Source: Mikania micrantha (lineage: Eukaryota; Streptophyta; Magnoliopsida; Asterales; Asteraceae). Taken from it: a DNA stretch of 64,000 bases. Positions 46,216 to 58,899 of this stretch are shown piece by piece. Numbering within the stretch: the stretch's first letter is position 1; each line of letters opens with the position of its first letter. The translations under genes and the position numbers were made by a program. The notes beneath the pieces were generated by a model. That model had not been told where the DNA came from. It worked only from the letters and a program-made list of their open reading frames with translations, and made no database searches. The stretch covers positions 322,501 to 386,500 of the forward strand of contig CM018692.1 of NCBI GenBank assembly GCA_009363875.1, written 5' to 3'.

Positions 46216-48503
46216 CACATTACACATTACACATTACACATTACACAATAGTAACAAAATAGTACACATTACACATTGCATATTACACATTACACATTAC
46301 ACAATAGTAACAAAATAGTACACATTACACATTGCATATTACACATTTCATTTATATTCTTTACTTTTGTTTTTTTTGCATCTGTTTTGTGGACACAATG
46401 ATAAACTATCAAAAGATGAAGTAAGCAAAGAAAGTGATGTTCAAAAGGAAAAACCCAGTGTTGAAGAAATTGGAAAAGAAACAAAGTTTGATGACACAAT
46501 TGTGGATGGCACAATTGTAGAAAACACAACTGTAAAAAACACAATGAGCAAAGACACAATTCAAGAAGAAACAGCTGAGAAGGAAAGTGTTCAGAAGGAA
46601 AGTGTTGAGAAGAAAACTCAAGATGAAAAAACTGTCAAAGATACTGTGAGAAGTGAGGAGCTTGTTAAAGACACAACTGTTAAAGACACATCTGTGGAAG
46701 AAACAACTGTGAAAGATACTGTGGGAAGTGAGAAGGTAAGTATTGAGGAAACTGTGGGAAATGAAGAGAAGGAGGCTGAGAAGGTTGAGGAGGTGAATGT
46801 TGAGAAGGAGGGTGAGAAGGTGAATGTTGAGGAGGGTGAGAAGAATGCTGGAAAGGAAACTGTAAATGAAGAGGCAGCAAAAGAAAAGGAAGAAAAGGAC
46901 AAAGAATTTGATCTAAACAAAATTATAACTGAGCTACCAATCTTGCAAACAGAAGTAACAGACTTCCAAACACCGCAAAAGGAAATTGTTTGTGTTGTTG
47001 AACCAATTTCAAGCGTTAAACCAGAAAAAAACAAAAAAGACCAGAGAGAAAGAAGAATGTTGGAGAACTTTTATGTTCTCCTTACATTGAAAGACAGGTT
47101 GTGATGGGACAACGAAGGACGACAGCTGAAAACAACATTGCAGACTATCTATTTGCTGCAACTGGAGAATCCTTGTACACAATCCTTTAAATTATTAAAA
47201 TTTATTTTCTTTGAATGTGTTATAACAAAATTATATTATTTATTTTGCAGCAAAGAAATCTTTATTCTTGGTGATATCCTAGCAACACCAAAGGTTATCC
47301 TGGAAACATTGAGACTTGATCTTGATGTCCATATCGATGTTATAAACGTATGGGCTCATCTGTTGAATATAGAAGAGAAAAGGAAATCAAGAGAATCAGT
47401 TTATCGGTTGTTCTGCACTTCTCCAATGATTGTAAGTTATACTATATTACACATTACACATTAAACACAAATACACAATCACATTACACAATACACAATA
47501 CACATTACACAATACACAAACACAAAAACATAAACACTGCAGACAACACATAATACATAAAATACACATTACACACTACACAAACATTATAGAACACATA
47601 AAACACAAAAACACATTACACGACACTCACATAATACACTATAGGCATAATACACAATACACAAACACACAAATAAACAAAAGATATAATACACATTACA
47701 CATTACACATTACCCAATTTTTACATATATTATATAAAATAATGCACTAACTTTTACATTTTTTTATTATCCACAGTTTCGGGACACCTATGCAAAGGGG
47801 AACAAAGCTGTAGTTGAGCAGTTCACTAGACTTTTTAAGGAATTTTTGGAAAAAGAACGTTTGGATGATGTGATGCAATTCAGTTTGGTCCTTTTTCTGG
47901 TTATTGAATCAGCGCACTATTATCTTATGTGCTTCAACCTCAAGATAAAAAATCTTCCAAAGGTTATATTGATTGACAATAGTGCGTTTGATGACTATCA
48001 TGCAAAATATCTTGATCGACCCGAACACTTGGTAAGTTTGATCATCTTTATATCATAAAAAATGACTAGTTTAATAATAATAATTTTCTTCTTTTCAGAA
48101 AAATGCATTTGTAATCTACTTGGAGTCCATATCACACAAAGAAGCAAAAAATGTAAAAATGTCAAACATTGTGAGATATAAAATGCCATGGAGAACGTCA
48201 CACAATCATGTGGATTGTGGGGTGTTTCTGATGAGGCATATGGAAACATTCCAAGGGAATGATGAAAAAGAATATGATGCCGGGTTTGCATTGGAGGAAG
48301 ATAAATTCCAGAAAAGACAGCTCGTTGACTTAAGAAGAAAGTATGCTGCCAAGATTCTTCTTCATGAAGTTAATGAAATGAAAAATGTTGTCTTAAGTGA
48401 AATGAAGGCCTATTTGGATCTAACTGTTGATGAGAAAAACGCACTTCAGAAAACAGCACAAGCTCGAATCAGTGAACGATTGAATGTGTTAGGTATATTT
48501 TAA

Positions 48504-49256
48504 AGTAGGCTGGTTGTATTTAGACAATGGTGGTTTGTTGATACTTTTAGCACTCTTTAAAACATGATACTTGTAATTGTCTTTTGGTTGAAATCAGTAT
48601 GCATCTTTTATTATATATTTTGATTAACTATGTTTGAATGGTAAATATATTCAAGGTTAAACACAATATAAAGAAAGACACATTGTAAAAAGACACAATA
48701 TAATAAAGACACAACATAAAAAAGACAACATAAAGAATACTATAAAAGGACACTCAACAAAAAAAAAAACAGAAGAAAGTTGTAATACAGGTTTACATAA
48801 AAGACATAATCAAGAAACAATTAAAGACACAATAAAGATGAAGCAATAAATACACAATAATATTGAATAAATAAAACACAACAAAAGACACAAAAAACGC
48901 TAAACATAAAAGACTTTAATATAAGTAAAAAATATAATTAAAGAAACATCAAAGTTAACAAATAATCAACAAAGGCAAACACATTAAAGAGACTAGAAAA
49001 AGATAAACAGAAAATACACAGTTAAACTTATAAGTAAAAAAGACACATTACACATTATACATTACTAATTACACATTGCATATTGTAAAACATAACACAT
49101 GACACATTACACATTACAGATGACACATTATACATTACACATTACACATTAAACATTAAACATTATATATTAAATGTAAAACATGTTCAATTTCATTCTA
49201 AATCCAATTTATATAAATTCTAGTATGAAATACAAAATGCATATTTAAAAAACTTT
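48504..49256. other. Spacer between convergent MULE genes
   Basis: No frame with a domain. Dense in GACACAAT, ACACATTA and AAAGACAC words, like the introns of both MULE genes. Confidence 0.6.
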
Positions 49257-51970
49257 CTAATTAGATCCTGAAATATTTGATCCTTGTTTCTCTTCAATAC
49301 TTTTAATATATAATTGACATGTTCGCTGGTTGTGACCAACAGATTTGCAAAATCCACATCCCCTAAGTTTCTTCTGTACTTCTGAAATGTTAATTGCTAT
49401 CTCACGAGCAGACTTAAACCGCTTGTTTGTACCACATCCTTTAGTCCTTGTTCTTACAGGTACATGAACACTTGCATAACGTGGTTCACTCATTCCGGTT
49501 ATTGATGCAAATTTACCCCTTCTGCTAGGTCGAGGAGTGTCAATTTCTACCTCATCAGCCTTGGACATGTAACTTTTAACATGATCTCTATAAAGTAACA
49601 ATTCGTCTTTGTTCGTAACCAACCGATTTATAACGTACTCGTTTGAAGACATAATCTCACGAACAGTAGCTTCGATGTCAACAGCATTATCTTTACCAGG
49701 AATGATAACCGATTGAAGGGAACTATTTGGTACGGCTTCCCTTGTCCAACGCCTAACCACGTATTTTTTTGGAAACTCAGTGATTTCACAAAATCTAAGA
49801 ACATAATATATATGTCTACATAGCAATCCAAATTGTTTAAACCTTTCACAACTGCAGAAAATTGTAAGATCCTCTATTCGAAACGAAACCTACATATAAC
49901 ACAAAACACAATACAACATAATTAACAATAAAACACAACTGGTTATAAAGACACAAAATATAAGATACAATAAAAAATATACACATAAATACACAACAAA
50001 AACACATATACAACAAGACACAATAAGTATACAAAAATAAAGAAATGTAATACCTTAAAATATGAATTAGCAGGATGCAACAAATCTTTAATAGAAAAAA
50101 ATCTGAAAATCATCAACTTTTTCAATCATTGCAGACCCACAACTGTTTATTGCATCATCTATCTCCAGCTGCTGGTCCAAAAATATTGTATGTGTAAAAA
50201 TATTTGAAGCTTGTCAAGGCAAAATGTGCTCCAAATCTCAGCATCAGTAAATCTCGTGTCATGATCATTCTTCCGATGTTCATGCCTTTGACGCTGCATC
50301 GCTGACTCAAAGTGGGTATAAAATTCCATAAAAGTTGCATTCCGGTTACAAAATTGATTAAAGAAATGATTTTCGCTCTCTGCTCTTGAGGTGGTACGCA
50401 TAAGACCAGACAAATCCCCATCCTTGTAATATGCAGGTATCCAATCTCTTCTAATGTTATAAATATCACCCAACCAAGGATGATCACTTAACCCAAATTC
50501 AGAAAGAATCATATGCCACTCCTTTTCAAATTCCTCAACTGTAATACAATCTGTCCATACAATATTAGATAATTTCTTTTTGAAATCTGTTAAATTACAC
50601 ATAGCTGCTCCAACCTATAAAGACACAATTAATAAAGACACAAATATTAAAAAGACACAATTAATAAAAACACAATTAACAAAAGACACAAATATTAAAA
50701 AGACACAATTAACAAAAAACACAAATATTAAAAAGACACAATTAACAAAAGACACATTAACAAAAGAGACAAATAAATTTAAAAAAATACACAATAAATA
50801 TGTTATGTTACCTTTGTAGTCAATTTCTCCCATATATGCCACATACACAATCTGTGACGACTATTAGGGCAAACATCTAAAATGGCACGCCTCATTGCAG
50901 CATCTTGATCAGTAACAAAAACTCTAGGTGCAAAACCAAATGCCTCAATAAATTTTTCCAGTAACCATCTATATGAATCAGCAGTTTCAGATCCAAGAAG
51001 AGCAGCACCAAATGTAACATTCCTATTGTGATTATCAATGCCAGTAAAAGGAACAAAAACCATATCATACCTAAAAAACACAATGGTAAACATAACACAA
51101 TCAACAAAAATAACACAATAAATTAAAGAACATAATAACACAATGATGTTATTTAACATACTTGTTTGTTCTGTACGTTGCATCAAATGCTACTACATCA
51201 CCAAATACAGAGTAATTATTCTTCGAATCCTCATCAGCCCAAAACAACGATGTTATTGATCTATCTTCTCTGATACTATACTCAAATGAAAAATTAGGAA
51301 GATACTCTTTTTTCCTGCTCAAACGTTGAATGATCATCTCTGCATCATATTCACCAATATATTCATTAAAATCCCTTTTATAATTCTTAAAGTCAGCCTT
51401 CGTTGCCCCAACTTCTGCATAACCACCATATAAACTTTTCAAAATATTAAAAGCTCTTACAGGCCCAATATTTATAGGATTCAAAGATTGAATTGCATTC
51501 TCTTTTACATGATCAACCCTTCTTGCAGCAATTAAAAATTGAACATCTTCTTTTTCAACAAAAGCATGATTATGCAATTCCTCAAAATGATATATCCTGT
51601 ACTTATTTTCATTATTCAACTGCAACTTAAGGTGTGCATTCATCCACATCTTCTAGATGGTATCCTACGCTTTGATCGAATCTTATTTTCATCAGTTGAA
51701 CTATTAACTGGATTATCTTCTCTAAAACCCTCCTTAGTACAAACAAAATACTTCAACTTGATAATACCACAATGTTTGTATTCCATGTTTTTCCTAACTG
51801 AGAAACCACTAGCAATAGCATACTTTGATAAAAAGAAAACGCATGATCAATCGAATCAAATACCATGCCTACAAAAGGTTTTAGTGCCTGGTTACAATCA
51901 GGCCTATAATACGATCTACCACCTGGTGATACATCTTGTTGACCAACTTCTTTGTATGTTTGAAAATCTA
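49257..51970 (-). pseudogene. FAR1/FHY3-type MULE transposase
   Basis: Exons (minus) are about 51970-51162, 51070-50812, 50614-50054 and 49889-49257. The order is a FAR1-type N-terminal DNA-binding domain (51.65-51.95 kb), a MULE catalytic domain with VVAFDATYRTN (first Asp), VFVTDQDAAMRRA (second Asp) and MWH, and SRAESENHFF (likely Glu). A SWIM finger (FCSCERF...LLCRH) and a C-terminal zinc knuckle (CGFCKSVGHNQRTC) follow. Family members cut and join transposon ends; domesticated relatives are the transcription factors FHY3 and FAR1. Breaks are frame changes near 51823, 51640, 50205 and 50100. Intron phases still agree, so decay is recent. Confidence 0.82.
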
Positions 51971-53054
51971 CATAAATTAAACAAAACCAATTAACATTTC
52001 ACATATTAACAAACAAAATGATGTAAGACACAATTCTATAAAATACACAATTATATAAGACACAATTACATAAAAAGACACAATAGTATTTGAGACATTA
52101 AACACAATCATGTTTGATAGACACAATAATATTCTTAATATATTATACTACTGATCTGTAAAATGTAATACACATCAAAACACAAAATCAACATATATAA
52201 TTGACACAATAAACACAACCGTGTATAATTGACACAATACACATAACGATGATAACAAAAAACAAGAAGTACACATATAATGAAACTAGATAACGCATAT
52301 AATAATTGAAAACAATACAATTAATAATAAACAATCAACAATCACATGAAAATGATATAAAAGACACAATTATATAAGACACAATTATGGAAAAAACACA
52401 ATATTATTTGACACTAGACACAATCATGTATAATAACACAAAATACTATTATTAATATGACATACTACATATCTGTAAAAAATAATACACATTATAACAC
52501 AATACAACATACATAATTGACACAATAAACAAAATCATTTATAATAGACACAATACACATAACGATGCTCCTAATAAACATGATTACACGTATAACGAAA
52601 CTAAATCACGCATATAATCATTGAAAACAATACGATAAATCATAAAAAAAACAATAATCACATGAAAAACAAAGAATGCGTACTCATTTAAGCATAAATC
52701 GATGAAATCCTGTTTTACTGCCAAATTGATGAGACCCTGTATAATGTGAAGAACATATTGCAGCGAAATTACAGCTTTCACGAGATAAAACGAACAAGAA
52801 ATCGATTAATTGATCAATAAATCGAAGAAGAAATCGATTAATTGATCAATTCATGCAAGAAATCGGTCAATTAATTGAAGCCGCATGCGTGAAATCAAAA
52901 AAACGAACAACAGGTCTCCATAACTAACCCTATTTTCTTTTATCTGCAAAATCCCCAAACTACCCTTAATTAACAACATTTAATCTGCCACATGGCAGCC
53001 ATCCATTGTTTCTTAGACTTTTTAGGTTTAATCCCCTATTTAGCTGAACCTTTG

Positions 53055-53056
<2 letters not shown>

Positions 53057-53092
<36 letters not shown>
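53057..53092. repeat. (TA)18 shared by MULE and element F
   Basis: Eighteen TA units lie between the right end of the 9.17-kb MULE and the left end of the next element, with nothing else in between. Confidence 0.95.
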
Positions 53093-53095
<3 letters not shown>

Positions 53096-54348
53096 GATGG
53101 AATTTTTTATAACCCTCATCTTTTGCTACAACTACATAGCTCATTTCAACCAATCATAAACTTACACATAAGTTTTTTATTAAAATAATAAAAAAGGCAT
53201 CATAGTCATTTTACCTTTATATGTTTTTCCCCCTCTTTTTTAAACATTAATAACTTTTTTATAATATATTATTTTTTTAAAAAAAAAATGCACCATTATA
53301 TTCGTCTCATTTTTCTCTTTAATTCCGTTATAGTCTCGACTAATTGTTTTTACTTTTTGTAGATGCCCTATATTTACATAATTGTAACGAGCTTAAATAT
53401 AACAAATTTATTTGAATTTTTTTTAAAAATGATAAATTACAGTGATGTAATTTACATTGACGTAATTTATCGTGATGTAATTTACATTGACGTAAAATTC
53501 GGTTTTGGTTTTTTTCGGTTAATTTGGTTCCGGTTCGGTTTTTTCGGTTAATTTGGTTCTGGTTTGGTTTTTTCGGTTAATCATCCCTAATTTGTAACGA
53601 GCCTAAATACAACAAATTAGTTTGAATTTTTTTCGAACAATGATAAATTACATCACTATAATTATTATTGTTAGAGAAAAAAAATCAAAATAATGTTTTA
53701 TATTACATTACTGTAATTTATCATTGTAATTATCATTGTTAGAGAAAAAATAAAATAATGTGTTATATTACATCATTGTAATTTATCATTGTTAGAAAAA
53801 AATTCAAAATAATGTGTTATATTTATGCTCGTTATATCGATGTTAATAATGGACAGTGAGAAAAAAAAATTAAAAAAACTAGTCAACATTATAACGGGAA
53901 TTAAAAAGAAAATTAAAGAGAAAATTACATTACTGTAAATAATGTGTTACGTCACCGTTAATTATGTCATTGTAAATTACTTCATTTTGTGTTACATTAC
54001 TGTAATTTTTGTTAGAAAAAATTTATAATTAATTTGCTATCGTTGATGTAAATACATGACATCAAAAAAAAAAACTAGTCGAGACTATAACGAAATTAAA
54101 GAGAAAAATGAGACGAGTATAATTGTGCAATTTTTTTAAAAAAATAATATAGTATAAAAAAGTTATGAATGTTTAAAAACAAGGGGGTAAACTTTACATA
54201 AATGACAAATGTCCTAAATACCCTTCATACTAAAAACAAAGAACGTGGCACGTGGCACGATTCTATACACTTACCTTTTTAAAGTAACCATTGGATGATG
54301 GTTATGTAGTTGTAGCAAAAGATGATGGTTATAAAAAATTTCATCCCC
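53093..54348. mobile_element. 1.26-kb TIR element F in (TA)n
   Basis: Inverted repeats of about 45 bp with few differences: GGGGATGGAATTTTTTATAA on the left against GGGGATGAAATTTTTTATAA from the right, continuing with CATCTTTTGCTACAACTACATA in both. (TA)n lies on both sides. The interior holds repeated GATGTAATTTACATT and CGGTTAATTTGGTT words. Non-coding. Confidence 0.82.
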
Positions 54349-54359
54349 TGTATATATAT

Positions 54360-56253
54360 ATATATATTATATAACACTCATATATGTGTGTATACTGTAT
54401 AGGCCAAATATGTTTACAAATGAGATAATTGTCTTTTCAATATAGCCAGCTGGCCTCTGTTTTTTGTTCAGTTCTCAAATAATTAATAAAAAATGATTGA
54501 ACCTTGGTCTTCTAAGACCTGATCGGCTAGTAGGAGGTTGGACGATGATGGGAGCAGTCGACTGTGACTAGAGGAGGCGACAACGATGGTATGAACCAAC
54601 TGCAACTGGAGACGACAACGACTGGAGGAACTGAACGCAACTATACTAGGCGATCGTGATGGGAAGAGGCGATCGTGGCGGGAGGAGCAACGGTGATGAT
54701 GTGTACATGTTAGTGACTTACGGCAATTAGGGTTGGAAGGATTTACGGCGGTTTGACGTTGTAGAAATAATAGCCGGAAGAAGGAAATAATTAAACAAGT
54801 ACTTCAGATTTGATTTTGAGGGTAGGAAATCATAGCTTCATATATTCATGTATACTTAATTATTTAAAAAAAATATTAACATGTCTTAACATAATCTTAA
54901 CACATTAACATGTGTTTTGACCTGTTAAGACACGATTTTTATCGTGTTTAAACATGTCGACCTGTTAAAGACAATGTTAAACACGAAATCTATTAATTTC
55001 GTGTCGTGTCAACTTAATATGTTTGTATCTGTAATTACCAGCCCTATACATGAGTGACCATAAGGTTGAAACCGCTTATTGTTGATGTCAAATTGATGAT
55101 TAGCGTAGTTTTGATTTAGGAAATCAATTACACCACCAAATTGTCATCAAATCTGGTTCTAATCGTCAATAAGTTGAAGCCAGTCGGATCCAACGAGAAG
55201 AATAAAATAAAACAATAAAATAATCCGGTTCTAATCGTCATTCATATCTTTTTCAAAAACAATAATAAAATAAAAATTACAAAAGGGTGTCGCTATTTAC
55301 ATCCTGTTGGCCCACACTATATCCTCATATTCAGGAAGTATTAACTATATATTCAACTATTCATTTATTATCACTCTCTTTCATTAATTAATACCATCAT
55401 TTATTATAAACCTTTTTATTATTTTATTAAATATTACACAAGTATTAAAACATTAATAATAACTTTTAATAATTATTATTTAAACGTTATATTGTGTGAA
55501 TATTAGTTATATTAAAACTTTATCTTTTTCATTTAATTTTTTAATTTTTTAGTTTTTTTTAGTAACATCTTTTAAATGTTTCATATGCATATTCTTTTAA
55601 AGTAATTAAAATTGTGTTACTTCTCAGGTATGAAACACAACACTATACACTAGCTTTTACATAAATAATATTATATATATATATATGTGGTTAAGTCTTG
55701 CACCGAATGGGTTTCGTTACTTTAATAATTTAGTTTCGTTATCTTTAAATTAATTTTTATTATCTTTTAAATGTCTTTTTAAGAATTTTATTTTTAAATC
55801 TTTTGTTTTTTAATAAAAACATAAAATACTACTTTAAAATATTTTTTTGATTCATAAAATTGAATTACGCAGGTTTTGATTTAATATTTATTAATTTAAT
55901 TTCTTTCTTTAGTTTCACAATTGAATTTTGATTTATTTATTTTTTTATGAATAGAATTTGTTTATTAATTTAATTAAATATTTGTTTATATATGTATGGG
56001 TAAACAAAAAATACAAACAATAAACGTGAATCAATTATTATGTAGATAGGAAATCTTGTATTTTACTTTTTATAAATTTTAGAGAGATAAGTCAATTGTA
56101 TTGGTGTTTTTTAGTCCAATTATATTTAATGTTGTAATTGGAGCAGTTACAAAATGAAAGGTATCGTTGATGCCCAAAATATCAAAAAAGGCAACAAAAA
56201 TCTGCAATCCGAACCTCTTCCCTCCACCGATTAAAATTGATTTCCGTGTTTTC
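54360..56253. other. No gene; minisatellite-like GGAGGCGA and AACACGA repeats
   Basis: At 54470-54720 a degenerate series of GGAGGCGACAACGATGG-like units gives a local GC-rich patch. At about 54870-55015 self-complementary AACACGA and TTAACATGT words form a likely foldback repeat. From 55240 the DNA is AT-rich and leads into the pTAC5 promoter, where no specific element can be named. Confidence 0.45.
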
Positions 56254-58235
56254 ATGTCTTCTTCTTCTTCTTCTCTGCCCCTGAGCTTTAATCTCCTTCC
56301 TTCATGGCAGAGGGGAGCCATATTGAAACGCAAGGCCAAATCTCACATTTGCTTTACTTTTAACAAGAACAGCTCCGAAGAGATCAGATGGCTCCGGGAG
56401 GAGCAGCGGTGGTTGCGGGAGGAGCAGCGGTGGTTGCGGGAGGAGCGGCGGTGGGAGGCCGAGAGGGAAACTCTATTGAATGAAATCAAAGCTCTGAAAC
56501 TTAGTATTCAGGAGTTGAGACGCCAAGGGGGTAGCAATTCTGTTGCCAAGTTGTTGCACGTATTGAAGAAAGAGGTGAGTCAGATTGCGGAGAGTGCTGT
56601 GCCGCTGGTTGTGGAGGACGTGGCGGTGAACGCTGCAGCAGCGGCTGAGGACATTGAAGAGGTGCTGGTGAAGGAGGTGATCAGGGTTGAGGAGGAGGTA
56701 AAGGATAAAGAGGTTACAGTGAAGAAGATAACGTTGAGGGTAGGATCAGAAGGTCATCAGGTTCAAATGTTGCAGGTTTGCTTGCTTGCTTTCATTTCAC
56801 ATCTTAATATTTGTTAACAAAAATCTCGTTTACAGTTTTTATCTTCCCTAGATGTCGTGCACTGGTTCTGGAAGTGAGTGTGTTATTACTGTGTTTTCAT
56901 TGTGAACTACTAATAATCAGTTTCAGATAATCAATCTAGGTAACACAACTGTCCCATTAAAGTGTTTGGATAGAAGCAAACTACTTATGATTATGTTCTT
57001 ATTTGAGGATGCCTATAGAAAACATAGAGTTGCTTATCCAAACAACTCCTTTTCTGATTTTTAGTCACATGTTATGCAGGAGGCCTTGCTAAAATTGGGA
57101 TTTTATTGTGGTGAGGAAGATGAGGAATTTGCAAGCTTCTCAAGTGGCACAGAGAGAGCTGTAAAGACATGGCAGGTGAGCCATTTTTCTTATAAGAGAT
57201 GGTACCAAAATACAAATTAAAAAAAAAAAAAAAAACTATAATTTGTCCATTTCTTGATTCTGAAGATGGTGTATTGTTTTTTACTCTTGTGTTGTTGCTC
57301 TTCTGTTAGTGCATTTTTTTTACTTGTGTGATTTCTGCTTGCAAGTCTTCCATAGGTGTACCTGAAACTGGAATAATGACAACAGAGCTTCTAGAAAGAT
57401 TATTTATAGACCAACAAGACCTGCCTTCTGGCTTCAAGGTGAGTGAAATTTTTGAACCTTGATTGTAACATAATATAGAAATCCTAGTGGTGCAGTGCTA
57501 TATGGGTGGTTTGGATTGGATTCATTCTAGCACCGGTCAAAACAGGTCGTGTTAGGTTAGGCGGACCCACAAAATGCTTTTTGTTTCTTTTTTTCCCTTA
57601 ATTGTTAATAGTTATGCATTAAAAATAGCTATAATATCAATAAGAAGATGAACTTTCTAAATTAGAGTGATATGGAAGGCTTTTTGATGTTTGAATTCAT
57701 TGCGGATAGACTTTCAACATGTTGGTAAAACAACTATTGTTTTTGCACATGCATATCTCAACCTGTTTCTTCAAAATTGTGTTTTTTCTTTGAGCACTAA
57801 TAATCATGCTTTTAGATGGTTTGTCAAACAATATTTCTGATTGATTATTTTTTTGTAAACGCATAAATTCGACAATCTTCTCAAAATGCAGTTCCAAACA
57901 CTGTAAATTTTTTAGCTTAAGGCTAAACATGAGTTAGACTTGTCACCTCTAAGAAATACCATAAAGGCTAATGTAATGTTTTTGGTTGTTCTAGGAGGGT
58001 ACAAATGGGGTTGCTGCAAATTTTGTAACACAAACACCAGAAACTCCTTTGAGAATTGTGAAAGAAGTTCCAAAATCTGAGGTGTCTGAGCATAGAGTCT
58101 TTCTTCTTGGAGAAAACAGGTGGGAAGACTCTTCCAGGCTGAAAAACAGAAATAGTCAAAGTCAAACGAATATCAAAGGTGCCATGAAAACAAAGTGCAT
58201 TACATGTCGTGGGGAAGGCCGGTTATTGTGTTTAG
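56254..58235 (+). CDS. PTAC5: pTAC5, plastid transcriptionally active chromosome protein (partial)
   Basis: Exons are 56254-56775, 57080-57175, 57346-57438 and 57995-58235, all GT-AG and phase-consistent; the 3' exons are not visible. The Ser-rich, basic residues 1-40 fit a plastid transit peptide and decide the ATG at 56254; an upstream in-frame ATG exists at 56167. Residues about 45-70 are the WLREEQR repeat coiled coil typical of pTAC5. Residues about 160-226 form a peptidoglycan-binding-like domain (LRVGSEGHQV, ALLKLGFYCGEED, TERAVKTWQ, IGVPETGIM). Exon 4 ends in CITCRGEGRLLC, the first CxxCxGxG half of a DnaJ-type zinc domain. pTAC5 was found in plastid transcriptionally active chromosomes and is a chloroplast protein. 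The last visible intron exceeds 5.7 kb of repeats. Confidence 0.85.
57695..57935 (-). repeat. Copia leader-like repeat in pTAC5 intron 3
   Basis: Diverged copy of 3400-3720 in the same orientation. No gag follows it here. Probably an old retroelement remnant tolerated within the intron. Confidence 0.5.
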
Positions 58236-58481
58236 GTACAGTTTCTTATTCTGTAAAGTACCATATTGAATAAACATTACATGTAGAGGTAGGCAAGTGT
58301 GTTGTGTTGGCTTGGGTAAATGGTGATGGCACAATCCCTTCTTTAATCAATTGTATGCAACATAGAAAAATAAGAACAGAAAAAAAGAATATAGAGTTTT
58401 GTGGACTTCCTCCCACGACTCTTTTATAACAGAAGAACTCGTAAAATGAAAAAGGAAAGCCTACTGTTTATCTTTGAGTAA

Positions 58482-58867
58482 ATAAAACTTGACCCCCAAT
58501 CAAATAATAACCTAACATAATTATACTCAAAATCAAAAAAACAAACAAATATACCCAATAAAATCCAACTAATCAACAAGGCCTCCACTAATCAACAAGA
58601 GGTGGGACAAACTTTACCTAATTTCGATGGAATAAAGAGGTTGTTTCTGAGGAGACCCCTGGCTCAAATATGTCATAAAACTTGACCCCCAATCAAATAA
58701 TAACCTAACATAATTATACTCAAAATCAAAAAAAACAAACAAATATACCCAATAAAATCCAACTAATCAACAAGGCCTCCACTAATCAACAAGAGGTGGG
58801 ACAAACTTTACCTAATTTCGATGGAATAAAGAGGTTGTTTCTGAGGAGACCCGTGGCTCAAATATGT
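58482..58867. repeat. 193-bp tandem duplication
   Basis: Two copies of a unit containing ACTTGACCCCCAATCAAATA, offset by 193 bases (58488 and 58681), with only about one substitution and one A-run difference. A recent duplication within the pTAC5 intron. Confidence 0.92.
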
Positions 58868-58899
58868 CACAAAACTTTTATTTATTTATTATATATGTA

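Larger units (their letters stand above)
44132..48503 (+). pseudogene. ULP1-like cysteine protease gene of MULE
   Basis: A possible first exon (44132-44291) is followed by a K/E-rich region (about 46390-47040) with repeats around VKDT and VEE. Three well-phased exons follow at 47251-47431, 47777-48031 and 48099-48503, preceded by an exon ending at 47174. The C48 peptidase triad is visible: His in SAHYYLMCFNL, Asp in VILIDNS and Cys in HVDCGVFLMRHME. In the family such enzymes cleave SUMO or related proteins; the role in the transposon is unknown. The frame shifts by one base near the A runs at about 47024-47038, so the copy may be broken there unless an intron was missed. The link to the first exon is uncertain. 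Confidence 0.7.
43890..53056. mobile_element. 9.17-kb Mutator-like element with FAR1 transposase and ULP1 gene
   Basis: Terminal inverted repeats of about 55 bp share AAATAGGG, TTAACCTAAAAAG, CTAAGAA and CCATTG when the right end is reversed. (TA)n lies immediately outside both ends. The left half encodes a ULP1-type protease on + and the right half a FAR1/FHY3-type MULE transposase on -, so the genes are convergent and each starts near a terminus. MULEs carrying ULP1-like genes (Kaonashi type) are known in plants. Later damage includes frame breaks in both genes, and an LTR fragment now lies inside it. Introns and spacers are strikingly rich in ACACAAT and ACACATTA words. Confidence 0.82.

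Noticed and set aside
46290..47034. Minus-strand Cys/Leu/Phe- and Ser/Phe-rich frames of 66-138 codons
   Set aside because: Antisense shadows of the K/E-rich segment of the ULP1 gene.
50580..50848. Frames rich in KKTQLTKDT on + and NCVFLIF on -
   Set aside because: Both translate the degenerate GACACAAT repeats in a transposase intron.
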